Shown here: piece after piece, positions 13,686 to 19,575 of the stretch
Numbering within the stretch: position 1 is the first letter of the stretch
How the letters are laid out: every line of letters begins with the position of its first letter
Assembly (NCBI GenBank): GCA_913031515.1
Contig: CAJWET010000005.1
Location: forward strand, 1 to 19,575
DNA: 19,575 nucleotides
Source of the DNA: an uncultured Acidimicrobiaceae bacterium
GTDB lineage: Bacteria; Actinomycetota; Acidimicrobiia; Acidimicrobiales; UBA8592
Reading direction: 5' to 3'
The notes under the pieces: generated by a model
Seen by the model: the letters and a program-made list of their open reading frames with translations, nothing else
What the model was told of the DNA's origin: nothing
The model's database searches: none
Position numbers and translations under genes: made by a program

Positions 13686-14642
13686 ATGAATGAACCGGTA
13701 GTTAAAATCAGTATCCCCGACAACCAGCTTATGACCAGCCTTTTCGGGGAGCGAGACCTGCACTTGAAATCGATCGAAGCTGCGTTTCCCGAAGTGGACA
13801 TCCATGCCCGAGGGAATCAGATCTCAATAAGCGGAACAGATGCGGCGAGGGTTGGGTCACTTTTTGAAGACATGGTGGTTCTACTCGAGGACGGTCATGT
13901 CATAGATTTAGCGAGTCTCGGAAAATCTATAGATCTTGTCATTGCTGATCAGCGTCCATCCGATATTTTTGGCACCGATATTATCCGAACCAAAGGTAGG
14001 ACAATCCGCCCGAAGTCCCTCGGCCAAAAGAGGTACGTAGAGGCAATAAAGGAAAATATCGTAACATTCGGAATTGGACCCGCAGGGACAGGGAAGAGCT
14101 GGCTGGCTGTGGCGATGGCAGTGAAAGCTCTCCGTGCGAAAGAAGTCAATCGAATTATCCTTACCCGTCCAGCGGTTGAAGCAGGAGAACGATTGGGATT
14201 TCTCCCAGGTGACTTAATGGCAAAAGTTGATCCGTACCTGCGCCCTCTTTACGATGCCCTAGATGATTTGATGGATAAGGAAAGTGTTGAACAACTGATA
14301 GAAGAAGGTCCAGTTGAAGTCGCTCCTCTAGCGTTCATGCGAGGTAGAACATTAAATAATGCCTTTGTCATTCTTGATGAAGCACAAAATACGACACGGG
14401 AACAGATGAAAATGTTTCTCACTCGCATCGGATTCGGTTCCCGAGTTGTGGTAACCGGAGATTCAACTCAGGTGGATGTCCACAACGGACGACAAGCATT
14501 GCATGAGCTCGAGAGCTTCCTCGGTGATATCGAAGGAATATCATTCGTTCACCTAACCAGCAAAGATGTTGTTCGGCACCGTATAGTTCAAGACATCGTC
14601 GACGCATACAACAACAAATCCAACAAAGCAGAATCCAGTTGA
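13686..14642 (+). CDS. phoH: PhoH-family ATPase (YbeZ-like)
   Basis: A 318-residue PhoH/YbeZ ATPase. An N-terminal KH-like part (about 1-80: DLHLKSIEAAFPEVDIHARG, then ISISGT) precedes the ATPase: Walker A GPAGTGKS (131-138), the RPAVEAGERLGFLPGD block (161-176), Walker B FVILDEAQN (227-235) and TGDSTQVD (257-264). YbeZ works with YbeY in rRNA and ribosome metabolism, and ybeY is the next gene, overlapping by 4 bases. The frame is open to a TTG at 13647, but MNEPVVKISIPD is the sensible start; no Shine-Dalgarno is present, and a TACCCT hexamer (13670-13675) ten bases upstream could give a transcript with a three- or four-base leader. First gene of the conserved cluster. Confidence 0.94.
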   Translation: MNEPVVKISIPDNQLMTSLFGERDLHLKSIEAAFPEVDIHARGNQISISGTDAARVGSLFEDMVVLLEDGHVIDLASLGKSIDLVIADQRPSDIFGTDIIRTKGRTIRPKSLGQKRYVEAIKENIVTFGIGPAGTGKSWLAVAMAVKALRAKEVNRIILTRPAVEAGERLGFLPGDLMAKVDPYLRPLYDALDDLMDKESVEQLIEEGPVEVAPLAFMRGRTLNNAFVILDEAQNTTREQMKMFLTRIGFGSRVVVTGDSTQVDVHNGRQALHELESFLGDIEGISFVHLTSKDVVRHRIVQDIVDAYNNKSNKAESS

Positions 14643-15112
14643 AAGTCATAGCCCAATCAGATTTACCGGATCATGATCCTGAAACGGGTATCGAAACTGA
14701 ACGGTGGCGAAATCTAGCACAACAAGCTCTCATAGCAGAAAATGTTACAGAAGGGGAGATGTCCGTATTCTTCGTTAATGAGCAGAGAATGGCTGACCTC
14801 AACGGCAAGCACATGGTAGGAAGTGGGCCGACCGACGTTCTCGCCTTCCCGATAGATGGGCCAGACTCGGCAGGGGGCCAAACATCAACAGAGAAAAATC
14901 AGCCTCCAAAACTCCTCGGAGATATCTTCGTATGTCCTGCCGTCGCCCGCCGGAACGCCCGTACCCACGGGAAAGCATTTGAAGATGAAATCGCCCTTCT
15001 GGTAATTCATGGCGTACTCCATATCCTCGGACATGATCACGCACTAGATGAAGAAAAAAGAATCATGCAGCAACGCGAAAGAATACTTCTAGCGGACCAC
15101 CACCAGCCATGA
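14639..15112 (+). CDS. ybeY: Endoribonuclease / rRNA maturation factor YbeY
   Basis: A 157-residue zinc-dependent protein needed for 16S rRNA 3'-end maturation and 70S quality control. The metal motif is intact: VIHGVLHILGHDH with H124, H128 and H134. The PTDVLAFPID segment (64-73) and GDIFVCP (94-100) are also characteristic. The start is a TTG that overlaps the PhoH stop (TTGA), giving MKVIAQSDLPD; the next in-frame ATG would remove the first strand. The segment 74-90 (Asp, Ser, Gly, Gln, Thr) is a hydrophilic loop longer than in Escherichia coli YbeY. The stop overlaps the next gene by ATGA. Confidence 0.94.
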   Translation: MKVIAQSDLPDHDPETGIETERWRNLAQQALIAENVTEGEMSVFFVNEQRMADLNGKHMVGSGPTDVLAFPIDGPDSAGGQTSTEKNQPPKLLGDIFVCPAVARRNARTHGKAFEDEIALLVIHGVLHILGHDHALDEEKRIMQQRERILLADHHQP

Positions 15113-16371
15113 ATGAATCAGAGGTAGCGGGAATCATAGCGTTTGTTGTCACGATCGCAGCAGCAGCTTTTTTAGCTGCAGCTGAAACAGCTATTACCCG
15201 TGTCAGTACCGCAAGGGCAGAAGCACTCGTCGAAGAAGGTCGTAGGGGGGCGAGAATCCTCCGGGACTTGATTGATCGGCGAGAACATGTACTTCCTCCA
15301 GTTCTCTTCATGGTTCTCGCGTGCCAAATTGGTGCAGCGACTGTCATGACAGTTATTGTTCTTGAACACTGGGGAACATGGCAGCTGGTATGCGCTTTTA
15401 TCGGTGAACTTCTATTGCTTTATGCTGTCGCAGAAGCTTTGCCCAAAAGTTGGGCGCTTGCCCATCCAGATAGGAGCGCTACAATGGCGGCCCCCCTGGT
15501 AAAAGTACTTTCTTCGATAGCGCCTTTGCGATGGGTAGCAAATGGGATTGTCACCCGAATGGGCGCCAATATCCCGAATGGAATTTCTGAAGGTGAAGTT
15601 TCTGAAGAAGAACTCCTTGCACTAGCCGAAGAAGCAGCAGCAAGTGCAGCCATCGACGAAGAAGAACGTATACTCATCGAACATGTCATCGAATTTGGGG
15701 ATACCGTTGCGCATGAAGTGATGGTTCCACGGCTAGACATTACCGCTGTGTGCGATACGGATACTATTAACCAAGCCGCAAGCATTGTCATAGACCATGG
15801 CTTTAGCAGGGTTCCGGTCTATGGAAAAAATATTGATGACATCAGAGGAATCATCTACTCCAAGGACATTATGCGGTCCCTACGCGATGGTTCCAGCCAT
15901 AACAAAGTTTCAGAGATCATGCGCGAACCTTTTTACGTCCCAGAGGCAAAGAAAATCTCACAACTGTTGCGCGAAATGCAAGCAGAGACCTTCCACATAG
16001 CGATTGTTATTGATGAGTACGGAGGAACCGCTGGTTTAGTTACGCTCGAAGACCTGATAGAAGAAGTTGTAGGTGAGATCGTAGATGAATTTGACGTCGA
16101 ACCACCCATGATCGAACGACTCGCGGATGGGAATTTCAGAGTCAATGGCCGAGCTGATTTAGACGACCTAGAAGCCATGCTCCTTATTGATCTCCCAACA
16201 GGCGATTGGAATACCGTAGGTGGGCTTATCTTTAACTCGCTAGGACATGTTCCTTTAGTGGGGGAAACAATTGACATAAACCAGCACAAATTCTTCGTCG
16301 AACGAGTCCAAGGTCGGCGCATCGCACGTGTTCTGATCACACCAAACCCACATGCCCCACGGACTGCTTAG
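15109..16371 (+). CDS. CNNM/CBS-domain transporter (CorC/HlyC-like)
   Basis: A 420-residue membrane protein of the DUF21 (CNNM)-CBS-CBS-CorC_HlyC architecture. Hydrophobic segments lie at about 7-26, 63-84 and 88-112 with the small-residue AAAETAITR motif at 24-32; then EEERILIEHVIEFGDTVAHEVMVPR (182-206) leads into CBS1 (about 205-260) and CBS2 (about 268-325, ending IDEYGGTAGLVTLEDLIEE), and a transporter-associated domain (about 335-415). Relatives export Mg2+ or Co2+ and are often annotated hemolysin; no lytic role should be assumed. ATG overlaps ybeY (ATGA). In this cluster position, between ybeY and era, it is the usual actinobacterial gene. Only three clear membrane spans are seen. Confidence 0.93.
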   Translation: MNESEVAGIIAFVVTIAAAAFLAAAETAITRVSTARAEALVEEGRRGARILRDLIDRREHVLPPVLFMVLACQIGAATVMTVIVLEHWGTWQLVCAFIGELLLLYAVAEALPKSWALAHPDRSATMAAPLVKVLSSIAPLRWVANGIVTRMGANIPNGISEGEVSEEELLALAEEAAASAAIDEEERILIEHVIEFGDTVAHEVMVPRLDITAVCDTDTINQAASIVIDHGFSRVPVYGKNIDDIRGIIYSKDIMRSLRDGSSHNKVSEIMREPFYVPEAKKISQLLREMQAETFHIAIVIDEYGGTAGLVTLEDLIEEVVGEIVDEFDVEPPMIERLADGNFRVNGRADLDDLEAMLLIDLPTGDWNTVGGLIFNSLGHVPLVGETIDINQHKFFVERVQGRRIARVLITPNPHAPRTA

Positions 16372-17292
16372 ATGGAAAGCCCAGAAAACCACACCGAACC
16401 CTCAGGAGTTCAGCATGATGACTCTCACCTCCATGGGGTACTCCAACCATCAACCTACCGATCAGGATTCGTCACAGTAGTCGGAAGACCAAATGTAGGA
16501 AAATCTTCACTCGTCAATGCGATTTGCGGCGAGAAAGTAGCGATCACATCCAATAAACCCCAAACGACACGACATCAGATCAGGGGAGTCCTGACTCTAC
16601 CAAATGCCCAACTGGTCTTTGTCGACACACCAGGAATACATAAACCTCAAACCCCACTTGGAGAGCGCTTGAATCAACGAGCAATTGACGGTATTCCAGG
16701 TGTTGACACAGTTTGCATGGTGATTGATGCCACTGCTCCGCTTGGAAAGGGTGACAAGTTCATCGCAGCAAAGCTACCTCTAACCTCTGTCGTAGTAGTT
16801 AACAAATGCGACAAGGCGAAAAAATCACGCGTGCTTCAACAGCTCGCGGAAGCCTCCAAACTTTCTTTCGCCGAGTATTTTCCCGTTTCAGCGAAAACCG
16901 GCGAAGGAATAGATACTCTTCTTGATTATTTGATCTCGGTTACTCCCAAAGGACCGAAATACTATCCAGATGGCCAAATCACGGACATGTCAGACGAGCA
17001 CTTCGTAGCTGAGCTGGTACGGGAACAACTGCTGCGACTCACCCGCGAAGAGCTTCCACATTCCATAGCAACAAAGGTAACTGAATGGGAATGGCCGCGT
17101 ATCCGTGTTGAAATTCTCGTTGAGCGTGAAAGCCAGAAAGGCATTGTGATTGGCCACAAGGGAGAAGTCCTCAAGAAGGTAGGAATAGCTGTTCGGGAAC
17201 AGCTTCGAGAAGGGGCCTACATCGAGTTACAAGTCAAAGTCGACAAAAACTGGCAACACCGGCCGGAACGAATCGAGCGACTCGGTTATTGA
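16372..17292 (+). CDS. era: GTPase Era
   Basis: A 306-residue Era GTPase, which binds 16S rRNA during 30S assembly. G1 GRPNVGKSS (38-46), switch I PQTTRHQIRG (63-72), G3 DTPG (85-88), G4 NKCD (144-147), G5 SAK (173-175), and the KH RNA-binding domain with VIGHKGEVLKKVG (259-271) are all present. The first 28 residues (polar, His- and Glu-containing) precede the usual Era start at about YRSGFVTVVGRPN. The ATG directly follows the upstream stop with no spacer. Possible shorter starts inside the extension (ATG at 16414 or 16433) are out of frame, so the extension is genuine if the ATG is used; a downstream GTG or TTG in frame is not obvious. Convergent with a 51-residue membrane gene. Confidence 0.95.
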   Translation: MESPENHTEPSGVQHDDSHLHGVLQPSTYRSGFVTVVGRPNVGKSSLVNAICGEKVAITSNKPQTTRHQIRGVLTLPNAQLVFVDTPGIHKPQTPLGERLNQRAIDGIPGVDTVCMVIDATAPLGKGDKFIAAKLPLTSVVVVNKCDKAKKSRVLQQLAEASKLSFAEYFPVSAKTGEGIDTLLDYLISVTPKGPKYYPDGQITDMSDEHFVAELVREQLLRLTREELPHSIATKVTEWEWPRIRVEILVERESQKGIVIGHKGEVLKKVGIAVREQLREGAYIELQVKVDKNWQHRPERIERLGY

Positions 17293-17304
17293 CATCGCAT
17301 GTCA
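17290..17304. terminator. Short hairpin spanning the convergent stops of era and the 51-aa gene
   Basis: TGACAT, loop CGC, ATGTCA: perfect 6-base arms. The left arm contains the era TGA and the right arm the reverse complement of the TGA of the minus-strand gene. On the plus strand it is followed by TATAATTTC, so only a weak intrinsic terminator, possibly bidirectional, can be proposed. Confidence 0.3.
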
Positions 17305-17457
17305 TATAATTTCAATGGCCAGGGCAACCACAGTCAAGATTACGAGCATGGACACGAGGAATCCGAATGAGGCTAATCGTATAGGCCTCCTAGGTGCAGC
17401 GCCTTTCCCATGAAAATAACTAACTGCAGAAGCCCAATCTTCTTCTCGGGATCTCAT
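17302..17457 (-). CDS. 51-residue single-pass membrane protein (hypothetical)
   Basis: A short frame between era and uppS on the opposite strand. Residues 1-25 are soluble (RSREEDWASAVSYFHGKG, then AAPRRPIR) and residues 28-51 form one hydrophobic helix (LASFGFLVSMLV, then ILTVVALAIEII) ending at the stop, with positive charge before the helix, as expected for a small membrane protein with its N-terminus inside. No Shine-Dalgarno, but TAAGTT lies exactly six bases before the ATG. The frame is well composed and explains most of an otherwise empty 267-base gap. No family is recognised. Confidence 0.6.
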   Translation of the reverse strand: MRSREEDWASAVSYFHGKGAAPRRPIRLASFGFLVSMLVILTVVALAIEII

Positions 17458-17463
17458 AGTGAG

Positions 17464-17469
17464 AACTTA
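17464..17469 (-). promoter_or_regulatory. -10 hexamer of the 51-aa membrane gene
   Basis: TAAGTT, then six bases (CTCACT), then ATG. Leaderless geometry, same as at ybaK and uppS. Confidence 0.45.
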
Positions 17470-17547
17470 GAACCATCCAAGACTTTTATGGTGGACCATG
17501 CCATGAGAAACTAGATACTCTGTTCACTCAAGTGAGGTCAGATGCGG

Positions 17548-17553
17548 TAGCGT
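17548..17553 (+). promoter_or_regulatory. -10 hexamer of leaderless uppS transcript
   Basis: TAGCGT, then CAAGGT, then the GTG start. A palindrome TCACT-CA-AGTGA (17524-17535) lies where a -35 would be, and no TTGACA-like box is seen. It marks a new transcription unit starting at uppS. Confidence 0.5.
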
Positions 17554-17559
17554 CAAGGT

Positions 17560-18303
17560 GTGGCCATACAACCCTTTAGCACCGCCGCACTCAAACGACT
17601 AAGAATTGACCCTGCCGATGTCCCTCAGCATGTCGCTGTGGTAATGGACGGTAATGGCCGGTGGGCTCAGAAGAGAAACCTGCCAAGAACAGAAGGACAT
17701 CTTAGAGGTGAAGAGGCATTATTCGAATGTGTAGAAGGGGCTTTAGAACTCGGGATATCTTGGTTAACCGTCTTCGGATTCTCAACAGAAAATTGGAATC
17801 GGCCTAAAAGTGAGGTGCAATTTCTGATTAACTTCAACAGGGAAACAATTCGGAAGCGCCGAGATGAACTGCATGAGCGAAATGTCAGGATTGAATTCAT
17901 CGGTAGAGAAGATTGGAGAATGCCCAAAAGACTTCTTCGTGACATGGACGAAGCGAGAGAATTAACGAAGAATAACGGCGCTATGACATTCACAGTTGCG
18001 TTTAACTATGGCGGGCGCGCAGAGCTAGTCGATGCCTTTAAAGCTATGTCAGCAGATCACCTCACTCCGAAACAGATAACTGAAAAAAAGATCACACATT
18101 ATCTGTATGGGAAAAACATACCTGATCCTGATCTCATCATCCGAACATCAGGAGAACAAAGACTATCGAACTTCCTCCTTTGGCAATCTGCCTATAGCGA
18201 ATTTCTTTTTTTAGATACTTTGTGGCCTGACTTTACCCGTTCAACTCTGTATGAAGCTGTCGCCGAGTACCAGATACGCTCTAGGCGGTTTGGCGCCCTG
18301 TGA
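17560..18303 (+). CDS. uppS: Isoprenyl (undecaprenyl-type) diphosphate synthase, UppS
   Basis: A 247-residue cis-prenyltransferase that builds the polyprenyl diphosphate carrier for cell-wall synthesis. Family motifs are VVMDGNGRWA (27-36) with catalytic D30, GFSTENW (73-79), FNYGGRAEL (148-156) and RTSGEQRLSNFLLW (195-208) followed by E214. Chain length of the product cannot be judged from sequence; actinobacteria make both decaprenyl and shorter cis-prenyl products. GTG start with no Shine-Dalgarno and a -10-like hexamer six bases upstream. Its stop overlaps the recO start (GTGA). In many actinobacteria recO precedes uppS; here the order is uppS then recO. Confidence 0.95.
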   Translation: MAIQPFSTAALKRLRIDPADVPQHVAVVMDGNGRWAQKRNLPRTEGHLRGEEALFECVEGALELGISWLTVFGFSTENWNRPKSEVQFLINFNRETIRKRRDELHERNVRIEFIGREDWRMPKRLLRDMDEARELTKNNGAMTFTVAFNYGGRAELVDAFKAMSADHLTPKQITEKKITHYLYGKNIPDPDLIIRTSGEQRLSNFLLWQSAYSEFLFLDTLWPDFTRSTLYEAVAEYQIRSRRFGAL

Positions 18304-19016
18304 GCAAGTATTACACCACGCAGGCGATCGTACTCCGAACGTACAAACTGCGCGAAGCCGACCGGATCATCGTGCTGGTAAGTCCCGATCGCGGGATGAT
18401 CAGAGCAGTGGCGAAAGGGATCAGGAAAACAAAAAGTAAATTCGGTTCACGTCTCGAACCAACCACACATGTTTCTCTGCAAGTCCATAAAGGGAAATCC
18501 GACCTTGATTTGATCACTCAAGTAGAAACGCTTACTCACTTTCGCACAATACGCGAAGACCTCAGTAGGCTTACAAAAGCGATAGTGATGCTGGAAGCGG
18601 TTGACCAGATTGTACTCCCTGGAAAACCGGCTGTAGAACTTCACGGGATGCTTCTTGGAGCACTCAAAACACTAGAAGATAATGACTCTGCGCTCGTTGC
18701 ACCCAGTTTTTTCCTCAAACTCCTTGCGGTTGAAGGATCCGGACCCATCGTAGATCAATGTGTAGCCTGTGGAAGCACAGAAGTCGTCGCATTTTCTAAT
18801 GAGGAAGGCGGAGTAATGTGTGAGAACCACCGAACCGGAATTCCTGTCAGTACCCCAGCAGTCGAACAGCTCCGACTGATACTTGGAGGGCATCTGGGTA
18901 AGGCGCTAAATCAACAGGCATCTGTTGCCACCAAAGAAGTAGAAAAAATAGCTACAGAGGCGCTTGAGTTCTTTCTCGAACGAAGAATCCGAACCATCAG
19001 GCTCTTAGAGAACTGA
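18300..19016 (+). CDS. recO: DNA repair protein RecO
   Basis: A 238-residue RecO, which loads RecA onto SSB-coated single strands with RecR and anneals DNA. The N-terminal OB fold shows AIVLRTYKLREADRI (9-23) and VLVSPDRGMIRAVAKGIRKTKSKFG; a helical domain follows with a zinc site formed by CVACGS (C154, C157) and VMCENH (C174, H177). Length and layout are normal. The GTG start overlaps the uppS stop by four bases, so translation is coupled. Its stop is 124 bases before the glycyl-tRNA synthetase ATG. Confidence 0.94.
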   Translation: MSKYYTTQAIVLRTYKLREADRIIVLVSPDRGMIRAVAKGIRKTKSKFGSRLEPTTHVSLQVHKGKSDLDLITQVETLTHFRTIREDLSRLTKAIVMLEAVDQIVLPGKPAVELHGMLLGALKTLEDNDSALVAPSFFLKLLAVEGSGPIVDQCVACGSTEVVAFSNEEGGVMCENHRTGIPVSTPAVEQLRLILGGHLGKALNQQASVATKEVEKIATEALEFFLERRIRTIRLLEN

Positions 19017-19126
19017 AAAATCGAAACCTATGAAGATCAGAGGGGATTCGAAGACCTTCTAGAAATGATTTGGCACCGCATTGGCAGATTGAGGAAGATA
19101 GACACCAGAGGGGCACGAAACGGCGT

Positions 19127-19132
19127 TAGCCT
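19127..19132 (+). promoter_or_regulatory. Candidate -10 hexamer of glyS
   Basis: TAGCCT, eight bases before the glyS ATG at 19141, no Shine-Dalgarno. The 124-base gap before it (19017-19140) has no other gene, tRNA or T-box-like leader that I can see; CAGAGGGG occurs twice in it (near 19040 and 19106). Confidence 0.4.
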
Positions 19133-19140
19133 TGAAGTTC

Positions 19141-19575
19141 ATGGGTGCAGCAGATCCTAACAACGAACTAATGGACAAAGTCGTAAACTTATGTAAAAGA
19201 CGCGGCATTGTATTCCAATCAGCCGACATATATGGCGGTTTCCGCTCGACATATGACTACGGCCCCATAGGATCACTCATCCTTCGAAACGTGAAAGATG
19301 CATGGTGGAAAACCATGGTCCAACTTCGCCATGACATCGTGGGGCTAGATGCTTCTATACTTTCCCCGCCAGCAGTCTGGGAAGCTTCAGGGCACCTCGA
19401 CAATTTCGCTGACCCACTTGTTGATTGCAAAGAATGCAACGAACGATTTCGCGAAGATCAACTCGAAGATCCTTCAAACTGTCCGGCATGTGGCGCTAGT
19501 AACAGCTTTACAGAAGCACGGGCTTTCAATCTCATGTTCAAAACCCATGCCGGACCAGTCGAAGGGTCAGGAGAT
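19141..19575 (+). CDS. glyS: Glycyl-tRNA synthetase (alpha2 type), 3' end missing
   Basis: First 145 codons of a class II glycyl-tRNA synthetase of the single-chain dimeric type; the frame is open to the window end. LCKRRGIVFQSADIYGG (18-34), YDYGPIGSLILRNV (38-51), the motif 1 region around WWKTMV, a zinc knuckle with C96, C99, C114 and C117, and EARAFNLMFKTHAGP (125-139) are characteristic. It charges tRNA(Gly) with glycine in the cytosol. ATG 19141 is used; an in-frame TTG lies two codons upstream (TTG AAG TTC ATG). No ribosome site. Not in operon overlap with recO and probably transcribed from its own promoter. Confidence 0.95.
   Translation, partial: MGAADPNNELMDKVVNLCKRRGIVFQSADIYGGFRSTYDYGPIGSLILRNVKDAWWKTMVQLRHDIVGLDASILSPPAVWEASGHLDNFADPLVDCKECNERFREDQLEDPSNCPACGASNSFTEARAFNLMFKTHAGPVEGSGD

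Noticed and set aside
17293..17559. Possible tRNA or structured RNA in the era-uppS gap
   Set aside because: No cloverleaf, no TTC-arm-like sequence; the gap is better explained by the 51-aa gene and two start regions.
1..19575. CRISPR array, insertion sequence, prophage, toxin-antitoxin or defence island
   Set aside because: No regularly spaced repeats, transposase, integrase or nuclease motifs were found on reading the sequence.

Overview
The window looks like a piece of chromosome from an uncultured actinobacterium, most probably a marine Acidimicrobiia-type lineage. This is an inference. It rests on three luciferase-like (probably F420- or flavin-dependent) oxidoreductases, several acyl-CoA/terpenoid-style catabolic genes, the phoH-ybeY-CNNM/CBS-era-uppS-recO-glyS core cluster, moderate base composition, and many starts that have no Shine-Dalgarno but carry a TANNNT hexamer six to eight bases upstream (leaderless style).

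Layout. 1-2288 (+): end of a dienoyl-CoA-reductase-like SDR, an amidohydrolase-2 family protein whose usual metal ligands are mostly absent, and a luciferase-like monooxygenase, closely spaced as one operon. 2362-3087 (+): a lipoprotein with three Cys-bracketed repeats. 3111-4364 (-): two tiny overlapping genes (possibly one gene split by an indel) followed by a second luciferase-like oxidoreductase. 4444-5474 (+): a membrane-anchored CopC-like protein overlapping a carboxymuconolactone-decarboxylase-family protein. 5479-6720 (-) and 6805-7743 (+): a cytochrome P450 divergent from a third luciferase-like oxidoreductase. 7761-9666 (-): a YbaK-type Cys-tRNA(Pro) deacylase overlapping an aromatic-L-amino-acid decarboxylase. 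9772-10116: an orphan C-terminal piece of a CO-dehydrogenase/xanthine-dehydrogenase FAD subunit, and a 29-residue membrane peptide on the other strand.

10222-13602 (+): SDR, acyl-CoA ligase and PIG3-type quinone oxidoreductase; the last two overlap by 4 bases. 13686-17292 (+): phoH, ybeY, a CNNM/CBS transporter and era, chained by overlapping or abutting stop/start codons. 17302-17457 (-): a 51-residue single-pass membrane protein inserted against the operon direction. 17560-19575 (+): uppS, recO (overlapping) and the start of glycyl-tRNA synthetase, cut by the window end.

The left 13.6 kb reads as accessory oxidative catabolism (acyl-CoA activation, redox, flavin/F420 oxidoreductases, P450), the right 6 kb as conserved ribosome-maturation, cell-wall and repair housekeeping. 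No tRNA, rRNA, CRISPR, insertion sequence or phage gene was recognised. I see no wholly new defence-like system. The most unusual items are the recurring leaderless-start signature, the small unannotated proteins, the orphan CoxM-type fragment, and several enzymes with altered catalytic motifs.
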